NCBI GenBank assembly: GCA_947359465.1
Contig: OX375873.1
Location: 93,767,478 to 93,831,477, forward strand
DNA from: Metellina segmentata
Taxonomy: Eukaryota; Arthropoda; Arachnida; Araneae; Tetragnathidae
Reading direction: 5' to 3'
Length of the DNA: 64,000 nucleotides
The notes beneath the pieces were generated by a model. It was not told the origin of the DNA and did no database searches. It was given only the letters and a program-made list of their open reading frames with translations. Position 1 is the stretch's first letter, and each line of letters opens with the position of its first letter. A program made the position numbers and the translations under genes. Below, one piece after another: positions 24,166 through 33,077 of the stretch.

Positions 24166-25008
24166 AAGGTCGAAATTAGGTCGGTTAGAAGTCATGCAAG
24201 TAAGACTGAAAGCTTCAATGTGGAATTATGCGTGTGATCATCTCAGAAGGTTAATTAAAAGGTCATCTCGCCGAGCAATTAAAGAAAAAGCCTTAGAAGT
24301 AAAGTAGAAAGTGAATACAGATTGACTTAGACTTAATATTTTAATGCTCAGAGGTCCAGGCAGAACAGGACAAGCTACCATAGTAGTGAATATAAGTTGT
24401 CAATAACTACTTCTCTCCGTGTTAACAGACATTCAAAGAAAAAGGGATATCAGTGGAGATTGTGAGACGTATTTTCAATTTAGACAAAAAGAAACCTCCC
24501 AAATCATTCCCTAGACCGGTCTAGTTCGACGGATCCTTTTCTGATCCGTCACCTAATCACGAATCTAATTAATTTAGTTTAAGAATTTAACCTCTTCTTT
24601 GTTTCAGATTTTTGTTCGTGTGTTTGAATAGTAATTAATTAAGTTTGGGCCTTTTCACTCGTTTTTATTGAGAATTTTTGTTTGCATGTGTTGACTGTGT
24701 CGTTGTTAATTAAGTACTGGCATTTGTCCCTGTCTTCCCTTGTCTTGCCTCTCAAAATTCATGATTGAGTTACTTAAAAAGACGTCTGTTTTCCTTGAAA
24801 CTATAAACGTTTTCTTATCCGATTTCCACTTACAGCAGATAATTGTACGAATATATCATGTTCAACATTTTTGTATTGAATGGAAATAAATGCTGTCTGG
24901 CACCTACCAATAAACTAAGGATCCCTTTCCGGCCACCCATTAACCTTTCTTAAACCCTGACTATAGGGGTTGAGTGATCTGTCACAAAAAATAACACATA
25001 GATCAAAC
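24166..25008. other. Non-coding; two adjacent palindromes at 24513-24552
   Basis: No coding homology. At 24513-24526 lies the perfect 14-bp palindrome CTAGACCGGTCTAG, and 3 bp further the hairpin GACGGATC-CTTTTCT-GATCCGTC (24530-24552, 8-bp stem, 7-nt loop). A CTAA lies just beyond. This could be the subterminal hairpin of an unidentified mobile element, but no partner structure was found. Confidence 0.5.
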
Positions 25009-25012
25009 TTAA

Positions 25013-25241
25013 CCCGGTTATTTCTATGATCTTGTCACAAGTAAAACTGGCCAGATCTTCATGGACGAGAGAACTCGGTGCTAAAAAACTAACATGATCT
25101 TAATCTCGTCATCATTAAATATTCGTCAACATCTTTACCATTTGAAATTGAATCTGCACTATTTATGTCGAGATATCTCGTCATTAGCAAAATTGTTCAG
25201 ATCTTGATGGACGAGATATCTCACCCAGATCACTTGGAGGG
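25013..25241. mobile_element. TTAA-MITE family, copy 2
   Basis: A 229-bp element flanked by TTAA at 25009-25012 and 25242-25245, starting CCCGG and ending GGAGGG. It contains an exact CGAGATATCTCG at 25169-25180 and a CGAGATATCTCA at about 25212, in units beginning near (G/C)AGATCTTGATGGA. TTAA duplication with CCC...GGG termini is the piggyBac-type signature. Confidence 0.75.
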
Positions 25242-25245
25242 TTAA

Positions 25246-26200
25246 AATGACTTGCTTTATTTTAACATACTGTATCCCCCCTAGAACATAGTATATGCTT
25301 CTATTTCCTAGGTCGATCTCTTAAGCCAGTCCAACAAGGAATCACAATCTGTTGCTACTTGTCCCGTTCGCATACCAGGCTAAGATAATGTCAACATACG
25401 AAATTAGATACATCCCTTAGGATCTAATTTAGCTCCATTATACCCATTCTGTGACGTATAAATAGCTACGACTCGATCAACAAAGCAGCAAGTGCCTCGT
25501 AAAAAAGGACGTTACACCGTATCTCATAATTAAGGCATGTTTCCGTGATAGCACTTTTTCTTTCCTTCACCTCGTGAAGGCTAATTGCTTTTTTTAGTGT
25601 GGCTGACCACATAACTCCTCATTTACCAGTCGCTTCCCGAACAGGGAGAAACATCGATTTTGCTCTTTGGCAACCACACAATCCTTCATCCCTTGCTGCT
25701 TGAACCCGTCCCCTGACTCCTTCTTGGAGTCAAGGATGGAAGGGCCTCGCAGAGAATGAGTGCTCTTAACCTTTATAAATGACTCCTTGGGATGTAATGC
25801 TTCTTCTCTGACTCTGTTCCCTCTCTTCGGAAGGTCTCTCTCGCTTTCCGACCAGTCATTACAAATAATTGCACCATGACAACACCCACTTTCCTCTGAC
25901 GTCATAGTTACGCCCACTCGTATCCACAAAGATTGAGGACCGACGGGGGAATTCTTTTGTTCTGGCGCGCAAAGACATCAACTCTCAGATACGACTCTGA
26001 AAAAGAGCGAGATATAGTGAGGTGAGTCGAAGTAATTTGGGAAGTAAGTCTTCTAGGGTTGTTTTGTGGTCGCCACCGAGGTAAACGGTATAAATCTGAC
26101 AAGGTCTAACCATTTCCGTTTATCCTATGAGAGAAGGTTGAGGGAAAGTGGCTCAGTATCTGACTTTAGAGAAGTTTTTCAATGCTCAGTTTTATCTAAT
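25246..26200. other. GC-richer non-coding block with a TATA-like motif
   Basis: The segment 25440-26110 is richer in G+C than its neighbours. It contains GTATAAATAG at 25457-25466 and a CRE-like TGACGTCA at about 25897-25904. Two overlapping minus-strand frames (25594-25929, 111 aa; 25908-26102, 64 aa) show no domain I recognise. A relic LTR or promoter region is possible, but I found no matching repeat or terminal duplication. Confidence 0.35.
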
Positions 26201-26214
26201 CTGTCCAGTATATC

Positions 26215-27000
26215 TAAAATAATATTAACACATTCCAAATTCTAATGATATATTAACGCCTAAATAATATTAACATTCCAAATTATTCTAATAGTATTAA
26301 AATCCAAATAGCATTAACATTTTAAATTCTTCTAATAGTAATTAAATCCAAATAGCATTAACATTCTAAATTCTTGTAATAATACTTGTATTTAAATAGT
26401 ACCGTAACATTCTGAATTCTTCTATTAGTACCAGTATTTAACAATCCATGTGGTTGGAAAGATATCTCGTCCATGAAAATATTGCCATTTGTTTTTGAAT
26501 ATGAGATCAAGACCTGGTCAGTTTTCGTCTAATGGCGAGATATCTCGTCCATAAAGATCTGATTAGTTTTCGTTTAATGACAAGATATCTCGTACATCAA
26601 GTTCTAGTCAGTTTTTGTCGAATGGCGTTATATCTCATCTATCAAGATCTGGTCAGTTTTCGTCTAATGGCGAGATATCTCGCCCATCAAGATCTGGTCA
26701 GTTTTGCAAATGACAAAATACCTCAAAGACACAACCACCAGGAGGGTTAAATAGCATTAATATTCTAAATACTTGTAATGACATTAGCATTCGAAATCTT
26801 TATAATAGCGTTAACATTTTAAATGGTATTATTCTAAAATCTTCTAATAGTATACGATTCTAAATTTTCCTAACTGTGTTAAGATTATAAGATCTAATAC
26901 AGAACTAAGATTCTAAATTATTCTAATAGTACTAACGTACTAACATTTTTCTAATGGCTTGGACATTCTAAATTTTTTAATAGCATGTTGAGCATTGAGA
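26215..27000. repeat. Minisatellite of about 28-bp units, split by a MITE
   Basis: Degenerate units built on TAACATTCTAAATTCTTCTA followed by ATAGTA run from about 26215 to 26437, are interrupted by the element at 26442-26746, and resume from 26751 to about 27000. Stray units occur near 27350 and 27450. Confidence 0.8.
26442..26746. mobile_element. TTAA-MITE family, copy 3 (best-defined)
   Basis: A 305-bp element flanked by TTAA at 26438-26441 and 26747-26750. Left end CAATCCATGTGGTTGG matches the reverse complement of the right end CCCTCCTGGTGGTTGTG. The interior holds about five tandem 45-bp units, each with a CGAGATATCTCG-type palindrome (exact at 26536-26547 and 26671-26682) and the word CATCAAGATCTGGTCAGTTT. 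The unit length is a multiple of three, which explains the spurious 72-codon repeat frame at 26532-26750. Confidence 0.9.
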
Positions 27001-28032
27001 TTAACAAATGAACTGGAACCAATATATTTTTTTAACTTTACTGCATACACGTATACACGAAAATAACAATTTATCAGTATACAGTACTAATACAGATACG
27101 GACAAATAACGCAAGTAAATAATGCACAATTCGGATTTGGATGTGGATCAACCATTATAATTTATATCTAAATAATAAGTATATTTTGACGCACCTAAGT
27201 CTGCGCAGCAATTATAGTTGGGTTTATCTATTTCGATTTACGGCTAAAAAATGACTGGATAGTTTATCAGCACAATTTCTTCTGAACCAAAAAGGTTTAA
27301 TATCACGAATCGTCCGTTTTTGTTACATTCTAAAAGTTTGTCTCATTCTTAAAATTCTAACAATAATCTAAATTATTGGTCGATCACACACATTCATATA
27401 AAAATACATTAGAGTAATCTAGTTTCTGGACAGAGACTGAAATAGCACTAACATTCTATAAATGGTATAAACAATAAAAAATGAAAAAACCTTTTCATTG
27501 AATTGTTAATTAGATGACAAATTTTAATCTCAAAACTGTTCTTTCTTTTCCATGGCTTATTCTTCGGGATGGTCGTAGCTGTCATCAATACCCCATTCTG
27601 TTGCTCTTATGGACGTTAATTTAAATACCTAGAATCTACCTCCATGGCTTGATGAACATTCTAAAGAGTAAATCAATACATCAAACCCTAAAACTTATAT
27701 ATGCAACGAAATTAATATTTCTAGTTTATATTTTAAAAATTGAGCTTGTCAAAATATATTTATAAATACTGTTTGTGTTCGTAAAACATATAAACAACAT
27801 TGTTTCATTTTCATCCTAATTAATTAGCATGGGCTATAATATTTCATTTTTGCATGGTAATAGCAATATTTGTAATTAAACCAAGATGTATACAAGATTC
27901 TATTAAAAATATACAGTGTAGGTAAGTTTGTTTTGATTATTAAAGTACTATTTATCCGCAATTAACATCCATAAGGTTTGGACGAAATAAATCTGTCATC
28001 AAGGTCTGACGAAATCGGCTAATGACTATAAA
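27001..28032. other. Non-coding, nothing recognised
   Basis: AT-rich sequence between the minisatellite and the Tc1-like element, with no frame or structure I can support. Confidence 0.5.
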
Positions 28033-28254
28033 TACAGTGACTCCCAAAAGTGTTTATACACTTGAATATTTCAATGAAATTGAATTCGAATATAAAGTCT
28101 AATATTTTCTTAAATTATCGCCATGTGATTCGTAATAAAACCTAACATTATAAAAACATATTGACTGATTTTCTATTTATAAAAATGAATATTCAAGGAG
28201 GCAGAGGAAGATCACGTCACAAAAGTGATTGTACACTAAAATTTGTTTGCTTAC

Positions 28255-30714
28255 CCCGCCAGCACACGCGCCGGGATAAAATCTACCCCAGCAGCATTAT
28301 TTTGCTCGAAAAAGGGGGAAATTTTGACCCGACCATTCTGATACTTCTGGTACCTTTCAAGACCAAGGTCATGAAGGAGTGGTCCAAAGGAATTTTGCCT
28401 GCGTTCCGAGAATCGGCTCATATCGTTCCAAGAATGGGAGATGGGAGCGAAATTACCCCGCGCGTGTTGTAGCGTTTCACTTTAGTCTAGCATTGCGGGA
28501 CGAAACGGCTGACGAAATGAGCGCTTACGAACGTGAACAGCAAAGACTGCGGGATCTCCTTGCAAGCGTTGAAACGGAGAGCGAACTCGACGACTCTGAT
28601 TCGGAAAGAGATAATGTTTCAGAAAGTGATCATTTGACTGGATCAGAACAAGAAATTGATTCATCCGATGATTTTGATCCACAATCATTGACTGCAGAAA
28701 ATTCTTTTTTAGGAAAAGACGGAACTGTCTGGCTAAAAGAGCATCCACCAAAAAATGTTCGAACGAGGTCTAAAAACATTGTAACCCATTTACCTGGTGT
28801 CAAGAAACTTTACAGAAATTTGAAAACGCCCCTGGAATGCTTGACAAAAATTTTTGATGACCAAATAATGCATATTTTGATTAAGTCAACAAATATTTAT
28901 ATCTCAACAGTGAGGAGTAAATTTTCCAGGGAACGTGATGCTCGAGACACAAATGAAGCCGAACTAAAGGCATTGTTTGGACTATTGTTTTATGCTGGTG
29001 TGTTGAGAGCTGCTCATCTCAATGCTAAAGATTTGTGGTCGACGGATGGATGTGGCATGCGCATCTTTCAAACAACGATGTCAATCAACCGATTTCATTT
29101 TTTATTGAGATGCCTCAGGTTTGATGATATTAATTCACGAGCCGAAAGAAAGACTACGGACAGACTTGCACCCATCAGAGAGGTATTTGAAACTTTCATC
29201 AAAAACATACAGGAAATTTATTCTGTGTCTGAATATTGCACTATCGATGAAAAGTTGGAGCCCTTTCGAGGAAGATGTCAGTTCAGACAGTATATCAAGA
29301 GCAAGCCAGCTAAGTATGGAATTAAAATTTTTGCTTTGTGTGATTCCCGAACATTTTACACTTACAACTTGGAAATTTACTCTGAACAACAACCTGTTGG
29401 ACCTTACAGGTTATCAAATAAAGCAGTGGATGTTGTAAAGAGGCTCATATCTCCCATTAGTGGTACAGGGAGAAACATTCCCATGGATAATTGGTTTATG
29501 AGTATCCCATTAGCTAATGATTTAGTGAAGGATCACAAACTTACTTGCGTAGGAACACTTCGCAGAAACAAACGCGAAATCCCCCTTGAATTTTTGCCAC
29601 ACAAAACAAGAGAAATTAATTCATCTCTTTTTGGGTTCAATGATAAGGAGTTGACTCTAGTATCCTATGTTCCGAAAAAGAATAAATCAGTGCTTGTTCT
29701 GTCCTCGCTTCATGATGATGACAAAATTGATCCTTCGTCGGGCGAACAACAAAAACCCGAAATGATCACTTTCTACAATTTAACGAAAGGTGGCATAGAT
29801 ACAGTCGATGAACTATGTGGAACGTATTCTGTTTCAAGAAGATGCCGTCGATGGCCTTTGACAATTTTTTTTGGACTGATGAACATTGCGGGCATAAATG
29901 CTTTCATCATTCACCGTTCAAATAATCAACAAGGAAATTTGAACAGGAGAGCTTTCCTGAAAGAGTTGGGTCTTGAATTAGTGAAAGACCATTTACGCAT
30001 GCGTTCAAATGTCCCATCTCTTTCAAAAGAATTTCGAATTGGCGTGAAGAGATTAGCCGGAGAAGAAAATCTTCAGCCAGAAAAATTTCCAAAAAGAGCT
30101 TCCGGACGTTGCGATATGTGTCCCAGGAGGGATGACAGAAAAACATCGGTGTCCTGTTCTGAATGCAGTAAATTAATCTGTAAAAGACATGTTGTGATTT
30201 TTTGTGAACATTGTTCAAAAAATAAGCAGATGGAGTGACTAAAATACAGGCAAGTGGTATTTTTATAAAAAATTATACCTATATTATGTACTCATTAGTA
30301 GAATTTTTTGATAGATTTTGCAGAAACTTTAGGTATTGTTTTCTCAAAACTTTTCAATACAAGGAATACCAAATTTGGGCTTCTAAATATTAATAAACTA
30401 GTGTTTATTTAAAAAAAGTTAGTTTTATAAATATTTTCTATATTTTATGGCATAAAATTTGTCTGTTGAAGATTTATGTGTAGAAATTTCTGTTAAAATA
30501 CACGTTCAACTGGAAAGTCGATTTTCTACAATAAATATCAAAGAATTTCACCAAAAATTATTTTGAACTATTCACATTGATTCATATTTTAATTTTAAAA
30601 CTTGTTTTAAGTTGAATTATGTATCGTACTCTGATCATACACGGAACAAAAGTGGGGTAAAATTTATCCCGCGCGTGTGCTAACGTAGCGGAAAGTAGCG
30701 CGTGTGCTGACGGG
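28255..30714 (+). mobile_element. Complete piggyBac transposon flanked by TTAC
   Basis: This 2460-bp element has inverted ends CCCGCCAGCACACGCGC (left) and CCCGTCAGCACACGCGC (right, reverse complement), 16 of 17 identical. The ends are asymmetric, as in classical piggyBac: on the right a second AGCACACGCGC follows after a 16-bp spacer and leads into GGGATAAATTTTACCCC, matching the left GGGATAAAATCTACCCC. Both flanks are TTAC (28251-28254 and 30715-30718), not the canonical TTAA. It interrupts the 5' leader of the Tc1-like element. Confidence 0.92.
28517..30238 (+). CDS. piggyBac transposase, intact (573 aa)
   Basis: This DDE/D transposase would excise and insert the surrounding element in the nucleus. 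I chose the ATG at 28517 (MSAYEREQQRL) because the acidic N-terminus typical of piggyBac begins there; the frame is open back to an ATG at 28379, giving 619 aa, but that part looks non-coding. Residues 20-55 are Ser/Asp/Glu-rich. The catalytic core shows TIDEKLEPFRGRC with Asp244, MDNWFMSIPLA with Asp324, and TKGGIDTVDELC with Asp428 and Asp431; the spacings 80, 104 and 3 are close to those of the cabbage-looper enzyme. The C-terminus has a Cys/His cross-brace zinc-binding domain (C532, C535, C547, C550, C555, H558, C563, C566). No stop, frameshift or missing catalytic residue is seen. The terminal repeats are also complete, so the copy could be recently active. Confidence 0.93.
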   Translation: MSAYEREQQRLRDLLASVETESELDDSDSERDNVSESDHLTGSEQEIDSSDDFDPQSLTAENSFLGKDGTVWLKEHPPKNVRTRSKNIVTHLPGVKKLYRNLKTPLECLTKIFDDQIMHILIKSTNIYISTVRSKFSRERDARDTNEAELKALFGLLFYAGVLRAAHLNAKDLWSTDGCGMRIFQTTMSINRFHFLLRCLRFDDINSRAERKTTDRLAPIREVFETFIKNIQEIYSVSEYCTIDEKLEPFRGRCQFRQYIKSKPAKYGIKIFALCDSRTFYTYNLEIYSEQQPVGPYRLSNKAVDVVKRLISPISGTGRNIPMDNWFMSIPLANDLVKDHKLTCVGTLRRNKREIPLEFLPHKTREINSSLFGFNDKELTLVSYVPKKNKSVLVLSSLHDDDKIDPSSGEQQKPEMITFYNLTKGGIDTVDELCGTYSVSRRCRRWPLTIFFGLMNIAGINAFIIHRSNNQQGNLNRRAFLKELGLELVKDHLRMRSNVPSLSKEFRIGVKRLAGEENLQPEKFPKRASGRCDMCPRRDDRKTSVSCSECSKLICKRHVVIFCEHCSKNKQME

Positions 30715-31447
30715 TTACGTCATAATATTATATTTATTATTTTAAAATGGCTCGTAGTTGTAAGGAAACAACGAACATAATTCGAATATTGATTACATTT
30801 CATCATAGTAGTTGTAAATCAGTTCGAACTATCGCTAAATTAATAAATTTATCGCATTCATGTGTAGTAGAAGAAAGTTGGACAAAACCGGGTAGGCGGA
30901 TAAAAACAGGACCCTGCAGTTTTGACTAGCTTATTACTGCTATCTGTCTTAGAACGCTGGAAACTATTTGTAGACAGGCGACATATTATTTGGAGTTGAA
31001 TGAAAATCAGTGTAGATTATGTGTTTGTCAATGCCGATGTTTTAAAAAATTCGAGTAAAAAAAAATCGATTTTTATTCCACCGATTTCACCCTGTAGTTT
31101 CTAATTGCTTGAAGATTTATTCTAGTAAAATACAACATCTGATAACACCCCTTTCAGCTATTAGTTCAAATTATTGAACCAAGTTTGTATCATGTTTGTA
31201 ATATGCTAAGCCTTCTTTTCTGATTTAATGGTGTAGTCGGACAAAACCAGGACCTTGGCAGTTGGACAGGACCGGGTAGTAATTAAAGTTGGGGAAAAAA
31301 ATCCCCGACAAACCAGAAAAAAAAACTTAAGCCAGAAACTGTTTAAGGCTCCTAAGCAAAAACTATCATAAAACACGTTAGAAAAAGATGTTTAGCATTA
31401 AAACAGACTCCTCAGACTTATTTTACTATACATTTCAAGCACATTAA

Positions 31448-32509
31448 CCCTCTGACTGCTCAATTTGTGGACCGAAATCGCTACAAAAATCGTGTATTTT
31501 TTTTTTTTGTGTTTTGTTTTTGCATATTAAAAATCTATATATATTGGAGAATTGAAATATGCTTTTTTTTCTTTCTAGAAAAGACTTTTTATATAGATTT
31601 TTATCATGAGAAACTAAACTGTCAGAAAACCTAATTTCAGATGTTATCGCAAAAAAAAAAAAATTTCAATTGAATTACAGTTAATTTCTATTTATTACAT
31701 AGTATAAAAAAGTAAAATGAAAAAAAAAAAAGAATAATAATAATGCTCTTGTTATGGCTTCTTTATGACTCCTTGGAGTATCAAAACTGCAAAAAATAGT
31801 CTTAGTTCTTCAACATTCGTTTCTCTCCATTTTTTCCAACAGGAATTCTCTTTACAAACTGCTTTATGGATATATTGTTCAGCGTACCTATTTGTTTCTT
31901 GGACTATCATTCGTAATATTTGATTATCAAAAAAAAGTTCAAAATAACTCAATATACTTGCATTGTTAGCTATATGCACAGTAATTCCCGGATTTCCACG
32001 AAAAGGAACTGGAGGAGGAGGAGGAGGAATATTCTTCATATCAATTTTGCACCACTGCCTAACGCTTTGCAAGTTTATTGAATCATGATCAGATTCATCG
32101 CTATCTGAGGAGCAGTCCGAAAAATCTATATCATTATCACTATCAAAACTAAAATCACTTTCAGAATCTGATAAATCATCAGGAATATATACTCTGTCAA
32201 TCGCTGAACGTTTTCTAGCAGCCATTTCTGATTAGAAAAAGGTGCCAAACAAAGGCACGAAGTTAGAGCGGTAAATACAAAGTACCTTCAAATGCCGTAA
32301 TTTAGTGGAAGACTAGCGATATCTGTTGACCAAAATCTAAATTTAACGTCTAACACTGTATGTAATTTATTTCATTGGTTAAACGGTGAAAAAGCGGGAT
32401 GCGCTCCTCAATAAAGATAGAAAAACACCTGCCCGAGAAAATCGCGGGATGAGCAAATTTTGCTACATTTGTGTTGCCCGTGGAAATCGCGGGATAATCA
32501 GATAGTGGG
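31448..32509 (-). mobile_element. Non-autonomous piggyBac derivative with TTAA duplication
   Basis: A 1062-bp element flanked by TTAA at 31444-31447 and 32510-32513. The ends are CCCTCTGACTGCTC (left) and, reverse-complemented, CCCACTATCTGATTATCCC (right). The right end holds two direct copies of a subterminal motif ATCCCGCGATTT followed by C(C/T)(A/C)CGGGCA, 40-50 bp apart. Only the start of a transposase gene remains, so the element carries a large internal deletion. It is a different piggyBac lineage from the one at 28255. Confidence 0.85.
31752..32225 (-). pseudogene. N-terminal fragment of a piggyBac transposase (157 aa)
   Basis: From the ATG at 32225 an acidic region (DLSDSESDFSFDSDNDIDF) is followed by a polyproline run and then FRGNPGITVHIANN, ILSYFELFFDNQIL, IVQETNRYAEQYI and LRLFFAVLILQGVIKKP. 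These match the start of the conserved piggyBac domain (the FxxxFFxxxLxxxIVxETNRYA region). A stop follows at 31752, and the catalytic Asp residues are all absent because of the internal deletion. The frame itself is clean for 157 codons, so a truncated protein could be made. Confidence 0.85.
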
Positions 32510-32861
32510 TTAAATTCAAAATTACTTATGTTCCGTGATTTTTAAACGCACGTATGTTCCTTACTGTAGCAAAGCCAATGTACTAATTTATTGCTATTAT
32601 TAAATATTTCAGCAGTAAAACATTAACGTTTTTAATTATGTTTAGATAAACCCGGTTTTATCCGACCACGTCGGTACTTGCTTACTTCTAAAAAATAATT
32701 TATCTACCCTCCAAAATATACTTCTTTTATATTGAAAAATATTTATTTTTGCAACTTAAGAGCTAATTTATCATTCAAATAGAACTTGAAGCAATTTTAT
32801 TTACGTAAGTGCTTAGGGAAAAAAAACACATTTTCTGACCAGGTTTTCTCCAACTTTACCC

Positions 32862-33077
32862 TATGGGTAATTGGTAATTTTAGTTAACGTCGTACTAGAG
32901 CAACACAACGGGCTATTGACGACGGTCCGGGATCAGTCCCTTAAGGGAAAGATCCGAGGACAACACTTCGTAATTTTGAACCACGGTCAGATGACGAAAC
33001 AACTCCTGAGATGGCACCCCACTCTCCAAACTTCCACGCCAACCCAACGTGATCCCCTATGGGATAAAAAGATTTAA
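32862..33077 (+). repeat. Dispersed repeat, copy 2
   Basis: The first 74 bp nearly repeat 13628-13700; here the repeat continues about 140 bp further (GATCCGAGGACAACACTTCG, then CCACTCTCCAAACTTCCACG). It is much more GC-rich than its neighbours. I believe similar sequence is dispersed in spider genomes, but that is memory only. Confidence 0.65.

Larger units (their letters stand above)
30876..32859. other. Inserted block with repeated GGACAAAACC ends
   Basis: The block that splits the Tc1 gene begins AGTTGGACAAAACCGGGTAG (30876). Related words recur at about 31239 (TCGGACAAAACCAGGACC), 32645 (reverse complement of GGATAAAACCGGG) and 32840-32859 (reverse complement of AGTTGGAGAAAACCTGG). This suggests an element with terminal and subterminal inverted repeats, later invaded by the deleted piggyBac at 31448-32509. 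AGAAGAA occurs at 30869-30875 and 33078-33084 and could be the target duplication of the whole block, including the repeat at 32862. No transposase of its own is seen. Confidence 0.4.

Noticed and set aside
25350..26098. A solo LTR starting TGTTGC and ending CTGACA around the TATA-like motif
   Set aside because: Flanking bases do not form a duplication and I see no second copy in the window.
26532..26750. A 72-codon repeat protein with 15-residue units
   Set aside because: The units are the 45-bp repeats of a TTAA-flanked MITE; the frame is open only because the unit length is divisible by three.
26215..27000. A CRISPR-like array
   Set aside because: Units are contiguous, degenerate and without spacers, in a eukaryotic, transposon-rich context.
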